NCBI GenBank assembly: GCA_020855015.1
Contig: JAHKLP010000090.1
Coordinates: 1-21,512 of the forward strand
Direction of reading: 5' to 3'
DNA: 21,512 nt
From: Methanobacterium sp.
GTDB lineage: Archaea; Methanobacteriota; Methanobacteria; Methanobacteriales; Methanobacteriaceae
Shown in pieces: positions 6,606-15,349 of this stretch. Made by a program: the position numbers and the translations under genes. The notes below the pieces were generated by a model. That model saw only the letters and a list, made by a program, of their open reading frames with translations, did not search any database and was not told the DNA's origin. Within the stretch, counting starts at the first letter, position 1. Every line of letters starts with the position of its first letter.

Positions 6606-7814
6606 TTAAGCAGTTACTGCATAAAGTAAAGCTAATCCTATTGCTACCAATCCAAATTCCCAGTGTCCAATGTTCCATCCGACCAATGTGACTATGAAGA
6701 CAAAGACAAAGATCATGATAACTCTACCGCTTCGTTCCTGCAAGTATTCAACTATGGTTCGGGTGAACTCGGATGGTACATAGTAGGCGTAAACACCGTC
6801 CGCTAAATCGAAAACCATAACTGGGGAATTATTCCAGATTTTGATATCATCAGCCATCTGTGCTCTTTCTCCTGCTTCCCGTCGGCTTTTTCCAATACCC
6901 ACTCTTAGTCTTGCTCCATTGTTGAGAGCGTGCCAGGATGAATCGATTCCTGCACGGAGGGCTGCATCCTTGGTGGGGAGATTTGCAATGAGATCATCTC
7001 CGCCCTCACGGTAACCTTCTATTTTGCCTTTGCATTCTTTTTCTATGAAGTCTTTGATCTCATTCATGATTTCAACCAGTCTGTCCCGGCCCTGTTCCTC
7101 TATGAACTGGGTTGAGTCAAAGGCATCAATGAAAAGGTAGTTATCGTAAACTGCCGGTGTTCCTTCCAGATTGGTGAGTTTACTGGAGAAGACAATGGCA
7201 AATTCACCACCTAATTTGGTGAAACCAACACCAGATGTTTGTCCTATTTGTTTGTTGAGGTTGATGGATCGTTCAATGGCAGCTGCACCTGTCATTCCAA
7301 CAGCGGATCTCACATCGATCTCTTTTTCCATACCAATCTTAATTAACTCAATACCTACACGTATTGCATCATTTTTGGATAAAAGTCGGGATACGATTTC
7401 GGTGTTGCTTCTTTCAACAATCACACCGTTTTCATCCTTAATGATCTGTACGAATTGGTCGATTATTCCCTTGTACCCACTGAAAACTTCCACATACAGG
7501 TATCGATCACTACCCATTATTATATTGCTTAAAAGAGCATATTCGTTAACATCATCTTCAGCAGGTTTTATTTCAACAAACCGGCGATTATCAGGAATAT
7601 TACCCCTACCAACCTCTTTTTCAAGGTTTTGGAAAATGTTTTCCGTGGTAATATGAGCTCGGTCTATTTCTAAAAGCATGGTACGGGTGTAGTTCACCAT
7701 TTCCACATATTCTTGTTCTTTTTCATTGGTAGGATAGTACTTGGTACCTATACTCAAAACCCGATGTTTTAAAAGAAAGCCAAATAGCGTTTTCAGGAAG
7801 TAATTGCCAGCCAT
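6606..7814 (-). CDS. Membrane-anchored GGDD palm-domain protein (nucleotidyl cyclase / GTP cyclohydrolase III-like), internally duplicated
   Basis: Predicted nucleotide-acting protein, 402 aa, not a characterised family to me. The second palm-like domain (about 226-325) has LFIDAFDS with D230/D233, the metal-site turn GGDD (271-274), and RVGIGKSRREAGERAQMAD (304-322), which resembles the GIGIGRTAEDA..LAD helix of archaeal GTP cyclohydrolase III and the tail of GGDEF domains. A degenerate first copy (about 105-192) aligns with it: YLYVEVFS with YLFIDAFD, TEIVSRLLSKNDAIRVGI with DDLIANLPTKDAALRAGI, and AVGMTG with RVGIGKS. In this copy D230 is replaced by E109 and GGDD by SNTE. Two hydrophobic helices (about 363-383 and 385-401) anchor the C-terminus. 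The start abuts the NYN stop with no gap and has GGGAGGAG upstream, so it is co-transcribed. Product unknown: cyclic nucleotide, GTP ring opening, or a binding-only sensor. Confidence 0.75.
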   Translation of the reverse strand: MAGNYFLKTLFGFLLKHRVLSIGTKYYPTNEKEQEYVEMVNYTRTMLLEIDRAHITTENIFQNLEKEVGRGNIPDNRRFVEIKPAEDDVNEYALLSNIIMGSDRYLYVEVFSGYKGIIDQFVQIIKDENGVIVERSNTEIVSRLLSKNDAIRVGIELIKIGMEKEIDVRSAVGMTGAAAIERSINLNKQIGQTSGVGFTKLGGEFAIVFSSKLTNLEGTPAVYDNYLFIDAFDSTQFIEEQGRDRLVEIMNEIKDFIEKECKGKIEGYREGGDDLIANLPTKDAALRAGIDSSWHALNNGARLRVGIGKSRREAGERAQMADDIKIWNNSPVMVFDLADGVYAYYVPSEFTRTIVEYLQERSGRVIMIFVFVFIVTLVGWNIGHWEFGLVAIGLALLYAVTA

Positions 7815-8837
7815 TTATTTGTCTCCTCCCTTTTCCAAGTTGATGTCATAGTGGCCTGGCTTTTCCATCAGCATACTTGGTTTGACTGATACAATGGGGA
7901 ATTTCCAGGTGCCTAACCTGGCAGCGACAGTGCTGGCAATATTTCGGGAGTTTTTCTTAACAAATGAATAGTCATGATCATTAATGGTGATATTCACATC
8001 AAAGGGAGATTCCTCCAGTATTTCATCAGAATAGATGATGTTAAGTTCAAAGGTCCCAGGTTTAGTGAACAGATCATTTCGAACAGCCACCAGTGGGGCA
8101 TGATCCAGTTTTAAACGGTCCCCCACAGTTACTGCAATGTTACCTGCGTTTCGGACTGCTTCCTGGTAGTCACGTGGGCTGACTAAAACAAAGATTATGA
8201 AGTCACTGGTTCTTTCAGCATCTTCCACCATTTTCATGACTTTGTCAAATAAGGGTATCTTCATGAACATGCCTTCCAGTTTGGTGTCGATGCCTTCATC
8301 CTTGCTCTTGGATATCCGATCAATTGCCTCTTTGGCAACTGCAATGCCTGATAGTTTCTTGTTCTTTTTCAATTTATATGAATCATATCCTTTCTTCTCA
8401 AACTCTGATAAGGTCTGGTTACAAATTTTTTGGAGGATATTTCTAATTTTTTTAGGCTTAGCTGAGCTACCTATGGTGATCTTTCCTTTTACAAATTTAT
8501 AAGGAATCCTGCGGCTGTTAATATCCCGGAATTCGTCATAAAACTCTCTGAATGCATCGTTAGACAATATTTTAGCATCTTCTTCTTCGGCAATTTTGAG
8601 AATATAATGATCTGCGTTGGTACCAGAGGGCACCTGATGCACTTTTTCCTCTTCAAGGAGTTTGTTGAATTCTTCTTTCTCATCAATTTCATGTCTCAGG
8701 GATGCATCTGCGATGAGAATTGGATGATAGCCTATCTTTTCAAGGGCCTCCACTGCAGCAAGTAAGTTGCTCAGTCTGGGTTTCCCATCCTTTTTTCCAA
8801 AGTGGGCTATATTAGATGCATCAACAATTACCTGCAA
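7815..8837 (-). CDS. NYN-domain (Zc3h12a/Regnase-like) predicted ribonuclease with duplicated C-terminal domain
   Basis: Predicted metal-dependent endoribonuclease, 340 aa. Seen: the NYN/PIN-like fold with VIVDASNIAHFG (D6, N9), ADAS (D44), TNADHYIL (D76) and SNDAFREF (D94). These acidic positions match those that hold Mg in Regnase-type NYN nucleases. A lysine-rich linker (about 125-165) could bind RNA. The C-terminal third is a tandem repeat, about 213-268 and 279-335, offset 66-67 residues: NIAVTVGDRL matches NIASTVAARL, and KPGTFELNI matches KPGHYDINL. The domain is unknown to me. The TTG at 8835-8837 is chosen because AGGTGAT (8841-8847) precedes it and the protein then opens on the catalytic strand. 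The longer reading to 8888 would overlap the phosphoesterase gene by 47 nt and add an unrelated leader. It lies in the tgtA-NAC operon. RNase activity is inferred. Confidence 0.82.
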   Translation of the reverse strand: MQVIVDASNIAHFGKKDGKPRLSNLLAAVEALEKIGYHPILIADASLRHEIDEKEEFNKLLEEEKVHQVPSGTNADHYILKIAEEEDAKILSNDAFREFYDEFRDINSRRIPYKFVKGKITIGSSAKPKKIRNILQKICNQTLSEFEKKGYDSYKLKKNKKLSGIAVAKEAIDRISKSKDEGIDTKLEGMFMKIPLFDKVMKMVEDAERTSDFIIFVLVSPRDYQEAVRNAGNIAVTVGDRLKLDHAPLVAVRNDLFTKPGTFELNIIYSDEILEESPFDVNITINDHDYSFVKKNSRNIASTVAARLGTWKFPIVSVKPSMLMEKPGHYDINLEKGGDK

Positions 8838-8840
8838 TAA

Positions 8841-8847
8841 ATCACCT
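8841..8847 (-). promoter_or_regulatory. Ribosome binding site placing the NYN gene start at a TTG codon
   Basis: AGGTGAT on the minus strand matches the anti-SD core and contains the TGA stop of the phosphoesterase gene. It sits 3 nt before the TTG at 8837. The start and preceding stop are thus coupled, as at the other junctions of this operon. Confidence 0.6.
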
Positions 8848-9585
8848 ACATAAATTTTCGTACTTAGCCAGACAGCTGGTTTTACCATCGGCAGTGTTTA
8901 AGAGGATTTCTATATAATCATCATCTATATTTACTGTGTTGAAAGATGCAGGATCTTTTCCCCGCAACTTCAGTGAAGATACTGTCCCTGCTGTTGAAAA
9001 TGCTGTGTTCTGAACCATCCATACATGTGGAACATGTTTATGTCCGGACAGTACAATATCTGCATCATTTTCTATTAATGAATAGAGAATATCTCCGGCA
9101 TCACTTAAAACATTTCTTTCTCTTCCAGTTCTGGGAACGGGTATTATATGGTGGTGCAGGGCAATGATTTTTTGCATATCATTCTGGGTGGCATCATAAA
9201 GCTCTTCCTCCATCCATGCTTGCTGAGCCCTTCCCACTTTCCCATAATTCAGGTCAGGTTCACTGCTGTCTAGTCCCATAATTTTTAGTCCATCTAAAAT
9301 CTGAAGATTTCCATAACGTTCCCTGATGAGTTCACGGAAACATTGGTCACCCACATGTCTTGCATCATGGTTTCCAGGAACAACCATGACCGGTGATTTA
9401 ATCATTTCTATATAATCGGCTGCCTGCTCCATTTCCATGTAATAACCATTTTCAGTGAGGTCTCCAGTTATTATGGTAACATCCGGGGCCATTTCATTTA
9501 TGATGTCCATAGACTTTAGGAGTAAATCTTCCTGGAAGGATATGGAACCCACGTGAAAGTCAGAGATATGGACAATGAGAACCAT
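8842..9585 (-). CDS. Calcineurin-like metallophosphoesterase (cyclic-nucleotide phosphodiesterase-like)
   Basis: Two-metal phosphoesterase, 247 aa. Seen in family order: D9 and H11 in ISDFHVG; G41-D42 in TGDLTENG; GNHD (71-74); H144-H146 in ALHHHIIP; and GHKH (181-184). The set is complete, so it should be active. The overall plan resembles class III cyclic-nucleotide phosphodiesterases (Icc/CpdA type), but this superfamily also includes DNA, RNA and protein phosphatases, so the substrate is open. No signal peptide is seen, so cytosolic. The ATG (9583-9585) immediately follows the NAC stop codon with no gap and has GAGG upstream. The gene lies between NAC and the NYN protein. Its place beside a GGDD palm protein makes nucleotide-signal breakdown a reasonable guess. 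Confidence 0.88.
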   Translation of the reverse strand: MVLIVHISDFHVGSISFQEDLLLKSMDIINEMAPDVTIITGDLTENGYYMEMEQAADYIEMIKSPVMVVPGNHDARHVGDQCFRELIRERYGNLQILDGLKIMGLDSSEPDLNYGKVGRAQQAWMEEELYDATQNDMQKIIALHHHIIPVPRTGRERNVLSDAGDILYSLIENDADIVLSGHKHVPHVWMVQNTAFSTAGTVSSLKLRGKDPASFNTVNIDDDYIEILLNTADGKTSCLAKYENLCR

Positions 9586-9938
9586 TTAACTTAACCTCAG
9601 TATAGCCTCAGCCAGATCACCATTGGTTTCTTGAAGGGTTTTCCTGGCCTCCTCAGAGCTTACCCCAGTCTGAGTGGCCACTAATTCAACATCATCGTCA
9701 GGAATCACCAGTTCTACTTCGGTTTTTCGCTCCTTGGCTTTTCCAGATATCTGATATGTGTCCTGCCCCATGAAGTTCATCACATTAACTTTGGGGTTGT
9801 TTATTACTACTTCTTTGTTTTTAAACTTGATTATGACTTCACTTACACCTTTAACATCTTTCATGTCCATGCCCATTTGTTTCATGGCTCGTTGCATTTG
9901 TTTAAGCTGTTTAGGGTTCATACCTGCACTTGGTATCA

Positions 9939-9939
<1 letters not shown>
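9586..9939 (-). CDS. nac: Archaeal nascent polypeptide-associated complex protein (NAC alpha)
   Basis: Ribosome-associated chaperone subunit, 117 aa, which in archaea forms a homodimer near the nascent-chain exit. Seen: a Met/Gln/Lys-rich N-terminal helix (PKQLKQMQRAMKQMGMDMK), the NAC beta-barrel core (about 30-80: VIIKFKNKEVVINNPKVNVM ... TYQISG), and a C-terminal UBA-type helix bundle (about 84-117: VELVATQTGVSSEEARKTL ... DLAEAILRLS). Length is normal for archaeal NAC. The start overlaps the tgtA stop by 1 nt (TAATG) and is preceded by GGGAGG, so translation is coupled. Its position ties this operon to translation and ribosome function. Confidence 0.95.
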
Positions 9940-11927
<1,988 letters not shown>

Positions 11928-11931
11928 TATT

Positions 11932-11937
11932 TCACCT
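11932..11937 (-). promoter_or_regulatory. Ribosome binding site for the tgtA TTG start
   Basis: AGGTGA lies 4 nt before TTG 11927. No ATG or GTG is nearby in frame ahead of the conserved N-terminus. TTG initiation is therefore the only reading that keeps the full protein. Confidence 0.6.
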
Positions 11938-12046
11938 TATTGTTATCTGATTGATTCTGCTAGAATTATGATTAATTTAGATGGGAGATCTAATGGTTTA
12001 GATAATTGATATGAATTAAATCATCACATTATTTCTAATATTCTGT

Positions 12047-13282
12047 TTAAGTTGTAATATTTTTTAGTCGCCTATCCATTTCCATTATCCTGGTACTGGA
12101 TGTGGGAAATTTTCCCTGTTTACAATGGCATATGCATTCTTTGTGTTGTGGACAGACCAGGTAACATGACTCTGGGGAATCTAAGTCTATAATACCAATG
12201 TTTCTTAAATGTTTCAAAACCCTTCTTTTTAATTTATAATCAGGAATATCCCTGCACAAATAAACTGGTGTTTTCACAGTAGATGCCATTTTATAAATAC
12301 TTCTGGCATCCATTCGCTCCAATTGACGTCTTTTGATGATAGTTTCTGATGAATCGGTTAGTTCAGGATCCATGAAGGGTATACCAGCATCAGACAATGC
12401 GATCATGCGCTCATCATCCATACTCAGCGGTTTAATAATTTTATTCACACTGGGAGAAGCAATTGTTCCCCCTTTACGTCCCAGTGATGGTCCTTCGCCC
12501 ACTTCTAAACCGGCATTAACCAATGCAAAGCGTACCGGAGCCGATGATGTGTAAGTTAAGATAACACCATCCTCTTTAAGTAACTGCCTTATTTTCAAGA
12601 GGAATTCTGTACTGTACAGTTCCGGAGATTTTTCCGGGCTAAAGGGATCCAGAAAGATGACATCGTACTTTTTAGTGGGGGGAATATTTACAACCATTTT
12701 CCGGGCATCCTGACAGTGCACACCTATATCAACTTGGCGGGGAATATCTTTTTTTTCATGTGGACAAACCAGTAATTGATGATTTATAAGATAATCTTCA
12801 ACTGCTTTTTTTATGAAACTGTGTGATTCAATTGGGCTGGGAATGATTAAGGATGCAGCAAGAGTTTCCCATGATACTTCCACCATGTCAATTTCTATCT
12901 TTACTAGTTCCGGATCAAATCCTGATTTTATAAACTTTTCCAGCACAGCCGCGGCATTGAAACCCAGCCCACTGCAAATATCCAGGATTGCCACTTCTTT
13001 TTTACCCTCCAATCTGAGAGGATCCGCGAATTTGACTCGGGCTTCACTCAGGGCACCGTGATGTGTGTGCATGGTTTCAGAAGAATCATTGAAGTTGTCA
13101 GAGTTAAGGGTAAAGGATCCGTCAGCAGTTTTTATCAGGAACTCTTCTATTTCTTGAGATGCTTGGTGACGGGCATTAGTATCTCCTTTTTTTTCAGATA
13201 GTGACCACGTTCTTACTAAGGATATAACTCCTTTTTCAGGAGTTAAAGGCTTATACGAGCCACCTTTAATCATATCTTTCAT
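12047..13282 (-). CDS. MnmC-like SAM-dependent methyltransferase with C-terminal Cys/His cluster
   Basis: Class I methyltransferase, 411 aa, resembling the methyltransferase part of bacterial MnmC (tRNA U34 mnm5U formation). Seen: SAM loop LDICSGLGFNAAA (100-112), acidic VEVSWETLA (135-142) and the MnmC hallmark DVIFLDPFSPEKSPELYS (207-224). Then follow TYTSSAPVR and GRKGGTIAS, also typical of MnmC methyltransferases. The N-terminal HHGALSEA (74-81) matches the family. No FAD oxidase domain is present. The tail has C373, C377, H380, C383, C385, H386 and C387, a possible metal or Fe-S site. Archaea lack the MnmE/MnmG step, so the substrate is unclear. Start uncertain: ATG 13282 has no good ribosome site, while a TATA box at 13293-13302 would put leaderless initiation near ATG 13273. 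It may be read into tgtA, another tRNA-modification gene. Confidence 0.82.
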   Translation of the reverse strand: MKDMIKGGSYKPLTPEKGVISLVRTWSLSEKKGDTNARHQASQEIEEFLIKTADGSFTLNSDNFNDSSETMHTHHGALSEARVKFADPLRLEGKKEVAILDICSGLGFNAAAVLEKFIKSGFDPELVKIEIDMVEVSWETLAASLIIPSPIESHSFIKKAVEDYLINHQLLVCPHEKKDIPRQVDIGVHCQDARKMVVNIPPTKKYDVIFLDPFSPEKSPELYSTEFLLKIRQLLKEDGVILTYTSSAPVRFALVNAGLEVGEGPSLGRKGGTIASPSVNKIIKPLSMDDERMIALSDAGIPFMDPELTDSSETIIKRRQLERMDARSIYKMASTVKTPVYLCRDIPDYKLKRRVLKHLRNIGIIDLDSPESCYLVCPQHKECICHCKQGKFPTSSTRIMEMDRRLKNITT

Positions 13283-13292
13283 AAAATAAACT

Positions 13293-13302
13293 CTTATAAA
13301 AC
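13293..13302 (-). promoter_or_regulatory. TATA box of the MnmC-like gene
   Basis: The minus strand reads TTTTATAAG within this span. About 25 nt downstream of its centre falls at the ATG 13271-13273, not at ATG 13282. This raises the possibility of a leaderless mRNA that starts at the fourth codon of the longer reading. Confidence 0.4.
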
Positions 13303-13387
13303 TGGTAAGATTAGAATATTAATGTCTTTAAATGATTTTAGATTTCAAATACAGTTTATTGGTTTACATCCGAAAAATCATTTATCG

Positions 13388-13410
13388 AACTATAAACGTA
13401 AAATATAGTT
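13388..13410. promoter_or_regulatory. Inverted repeat in the divergent MnmC-like / flavoprotein spacer
   Basis: AACTATA (13388-13394) and TATAGTT (13404-13410) are a perfect 7-bp inverted repeat with a 9-nt spacer. It lies about midway between the two divergent genes. The geometry suits a dimeric regulator, but the arms are AT-rich and could arise by chance. Confidence 0.25.
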
Positions 13411-13535
13411 TAAACATACAACTACTTAAAACTAAGGAAAATATGAACTAATCCATTAAAAGTCAATGAATTAAATGATTTTACTAGCCCAATATGTTGT
13501 ATTCACCATGTAGAAATATGTTGAAAATATGATAT

Positions 13536-13543
13536 GGAGTGAT
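13536..13543 (+). promoter_or_regulatory. Ribosome binding site for the flavoprotein TTG start
   Basis: GGAGTGAT lies 4 nt before TTG 13548. The alternative GTG at 13539 sits inside this site, so it cannot use it. That selects the TTG. Confidence 0.6.
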
Positions 13544-13547
13544 TTTA

Positions 13548-14135
13548 TTGGTAAAAATAACCGGAATTGTGGGAAGCCCACGAAAAGGTGGAAACACTGA
13601 ATTTTTAGTTAATAGTGCTCTTAAAGCTGCTGAAGAATTAGGAGTTGAGACCGAAATCATATATTTGGGAAGTGCTGAAATTGAACCCTGTATAGCCTGT
13701 GATATTTGTAAATCAACGGGTGAATGTGCCATATATGACGATATGTCAGATATACTGGCTAAAATAGGAAGTTCTCATGGTCTAATCATTGGCAGCCCAG
13801 TTTACTTTGGAAGCGTCACCAGTCAGTTAAAGATGTTAATAGACCGATCCAGACCTCTACGCATGGATTTCAAACTGAAAAACATAGTAGGGGGAGCTAT
13901 CAGTGTTGGAGGCTCCCGTAATGGTGGTCAGGAAACCACAATATCTGCTATTCACCAGTTCATGTTAATCCATGACATGTTAATTGTGGGAGACGGTGCC
14001 CCCCTCGCCCATTATGGTGGAACCGGTGTTGGGGTTTCCATAGAAAATATGGGAAGTGATGAAACCGGACTGGAAACATCACGTAACCTGGGACGGAGAG
14101 TGGCTGAACTGGCATCGGTGATCAATACCGAGTAG
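13548..14135 (+). CDS. Iron-sulfur flavoprotein (Isf family, flavodoxin-like NAD(P)H/FMN protein)
   Basis: Electron-transfer flavoprotein, 195 aa from the TTG. Seen: the flavodoxin-like FMN phosphate loop GSPRKGGNTEFLV (9-21); the compact cysteine motif C48-x2-C51-x2-C54-x5-C60, which holds the [4Fe-4S] cluster of Isf proteins; and GSPVYFGSVTSQLKMLIDR, the flavin-ring contact region of the FMN-reductase superfamily. Known: methanogen Isf proteins accept electrons from ferredoxin and have been linked to oxidative-stress defence. The protein is cytosolic and probably multimeric. The gene runs divergently from the MnmC-like gene, and the GT2 gene follows 96 nt downstream. Family assignment is strong because of the cysteine spacing; the partner and acceptor are unknown. 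Confidence 0.9.
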   Translation: MVKITGIVGSPRKGGNTEFLVNSALKAAEELGVETEIIYLGSAEIEPCIACDICKSTGECAIYDDMSDILAKIGSSHGLIIGSPVYFGSVTSQLKMLIDRSRPLRMDFKLKNIVGGAISVGGSRNGGQETTISAIHQFMLIHDMLIVGDGAPLAHYGGTGVGVSIENMGSDETGLETSRNLGRRVAELASVINTE

Positions 14136-14219
14136 TCTCTATAAAGTATGATAATGCTTTAAGTTATGCTTAAAAAAAGTGATGACAAGTTTTTATCGTT
14201 AATCACCATGAGATTGAAT

Positions 14220-14226
14220 GGAGGAT
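14220..14226 (+). promoter_or_regulatory. Ribosome binding site for the GT2 TTG start
   Basis: GGAGGAT lies 5 nt before TTG 14232. The in-frame ATGs upstream at 14166 and 14208 lack any such site, so the shorter protein is preferred. Confidence 0.6.
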
Positions 14227-14231
14227 GTAAA

Positions 14232-14948
14232 TTGACTCATGAGACTGAAGAGTTTCTGGAAAAGTATGGGAAAACCATTTTAATAGTCCTACCTGCATTC
14301 AATGAAGCCAAAACAATTGAAAATGTAATGGAGGAGTTACTAGAAAAGGGAATGCAATTAATAGTGATTGATGATGGTTCCTATGATGAAACTACATCCA
14401 TTGTGGGAAAGGTTCATAAAAAATATCCTCAACAGGTCCATCTGTACAGACATCCAATTAACAGGGGATTGGGGGCTGCAATCAGTACTGGTCTGGAAGC
14501 ATCTCTATCTAAAAATCCTAGGGTGATTGTGACCTTTGATGCCGATGGTCAACACCATATTGATGACCTGGTCCCTGTGGTTAAGCCCGTCATTGAAAAA
14601 AAGGCCGATGTTGTAATCGGTACCAGAAATTTCCAGGAAATGCCTTTTCGCAAAAAATTTGGAAACAATGTGATGAATATTATCACCCGCATTTTCTATG
14701 GGATGGGTGTGAGTGATTCACAGTCAGGTCTTAGGGCAATCTCGCCAGATGCTGCTAATATCATGGAATTACACTCCAGGGACTATGGAGTCTCCTCTGA
14801 AATAATTGGAGAGATAAAAAGGAAAGATCTGACACTGATTGAAGTGCCCATTGAAACGATTTATACTGATTATTCCCTTTCCAAGGGTACTGACACTAAA
14901 ATTGGACTAAAAATCCTAGCCAGATTAATTAAAAATATTTTCAAATAA
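14232..14948 (+). CDS. Family 2 glycosyltransferase, polyprenyl-phosphate sugar synthase-like
   Basis: GT-A inverting transferase of the DPM1/dolichol-phosphate-mannose synthase type, 238 aa from the TTG. It probably moves a hexose from a nucleotide sugar to a dolichyl/polyprenyl phosphate at the inner membrane face. Seen: VLPAFNEAKTI (19-29), nucleotide-binding VIDDGSYDET (45-54), RGLGAAISTGLEA (78-90), metal motif FDADGQH (102-108), GTRNF (130-134) and SQSGLRAISPDAA (163-175). No C-terminal membrane helices are present, so it would be peripheral. The partner membrane gene (DUF2304) follows by 15 nt, a common pairing for these transferases. An ATG at 14166 would add 22 residues with no family similarity visible. 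Sugar donor unknown. Confidence 0.9.
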   Translation: MTHETEEFLEKYGKTILIVLPAFNEAKTIENVMEELLEKGMQLIVIDDGSYDETTSIVGKVHKKYPQQVHLYRHPINRGLGAAISTGLEASLSKNPRVIVTFDADGQHHIDDLVPVVKPVIEKKADVVIGTRNFQEMPFRKKFGNNVMNIITRIFYGMGVSDSQSGLRAISPDAANIMELHSRDYGVSSEIIGEIKRKDLTLIEVPIETIYTDYSLSKGTDTKIGLKILARLIKNIFK

Positions 14949-14963
14949 AATGGGGGATCTTGT

Positions 14964-15314
14964 ATGTTAATATATCAATATATTGGACTCTTAATCGGAA
15001 TAATAGGCATAATAATATCTATTTTAAGATTCAGGGATGGTAAAATGTCCCTGAGCATGGTCCTAGTATGGATCACTATTTGGGTGCTTTTATTAATATT
15101 TTCAGCTTATCCTGCAGCCACAACTCTACTAACCAACATCACTGGAATAGGAAGAGGACTGGATATCATATTAATCTTTGGATTAATAGGCTGCTTCTAT
15201 CTGATATTCAAAATATATGGCATGATTGAAAATATTGAAGAAGAAATCACCCTATTAACCAGGGAAATAGCCCTGAATAAAAAAGAAAATACCGAAAAAC
15301 CAGATAAAGACTGA
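14964..15314 (+). CDS. DUF2304 small membrane protein, partner of the GT2 transferase
   Basis: Membrane protein of 116 aa. Three hydrophobic helices (about 3-22, 31-49 and 65-86) are followed by a charged, Glu/Lys-rich helix that looks able to form a coiled coil (about 90-116). This is the usual build of DUF2304 proteins, found next to DPM1-like GT2 genes. A role as membrane anchor or partner for that transferase, or as a flippase-like factor, is inferred from this pairing. The ATG 14964 has GGGGGAT upstream and follows the GT2 stop by 15 nt, so the two are co-transcribed. It converges on the leftward transferase gene, with only 14 nt between stops. Confidence 0.8.
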   Translation: MLIYQYIGLLIGIIGIIISILRFRDGKMSLSMVLVWITIWVLLLIFSAYPAATTLLTNITGIGRGLDIILIFGLIGCFYLIFKIYGMIENIEEEITLLTREIALNKKENTEKPDKD

Positions 15315-15349
15315 TAATAATATTTTAATTACAAAATTTCTTTTATCAG
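15311..15349. terminator. Inverted repeat spanning the convergent stops, possible bidirectional terminator
   Basis: CTGATAA (15311-15317) pairs with TTATCAG (15343-15349), and inside the loop ATTTT (15322-15326) pairs with AAAAT (15333-15337). The structure covers both stop codons of the convergent DUF2304 and transferase genes. It is AT-rich and less convincing than the dapL hairpin. Confidence 0.3.

Noticed and set aside
7171..7656. 161-codon open frame on the plus strand inside the GGDD gene
   Set aside because: Antisense shadow of a gene with clear motifs; no ribosome site or family motif on this strand.
6606..7814. The riboflavin/F420-pathway GTP cyclohydrolase III itself
   Set aside because: Motifs are similar, but this protein is longer, membrane anchored and has lost the metal residues in its first palm, so I keep it as a relative only.
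8838..8888. Longer NYN reading starting at 8888
   Set aside because: It overlaps the phosphoesterase gene by 47 nt, lacks a ribosome site and adds residues before the catalytic first strand. TTG 8837 with AGGTGAT is better.
6606..9585. CRISPR type III or CBASS-type immunity locus
   Set aside because: A palm-domain protein and nucleases are present, but there is no Cas10 HD domain, CARF/SAVED domain, cas gene or array. The genes are embedded in a housekeeping operon.
14166..14231. ATG starts at 14166 and 14208 for the GT2 gene
   Set aside because: No ribosome site; TTG 14232 has GGAGGAT at the right distance and gives the normal family N-terminus.
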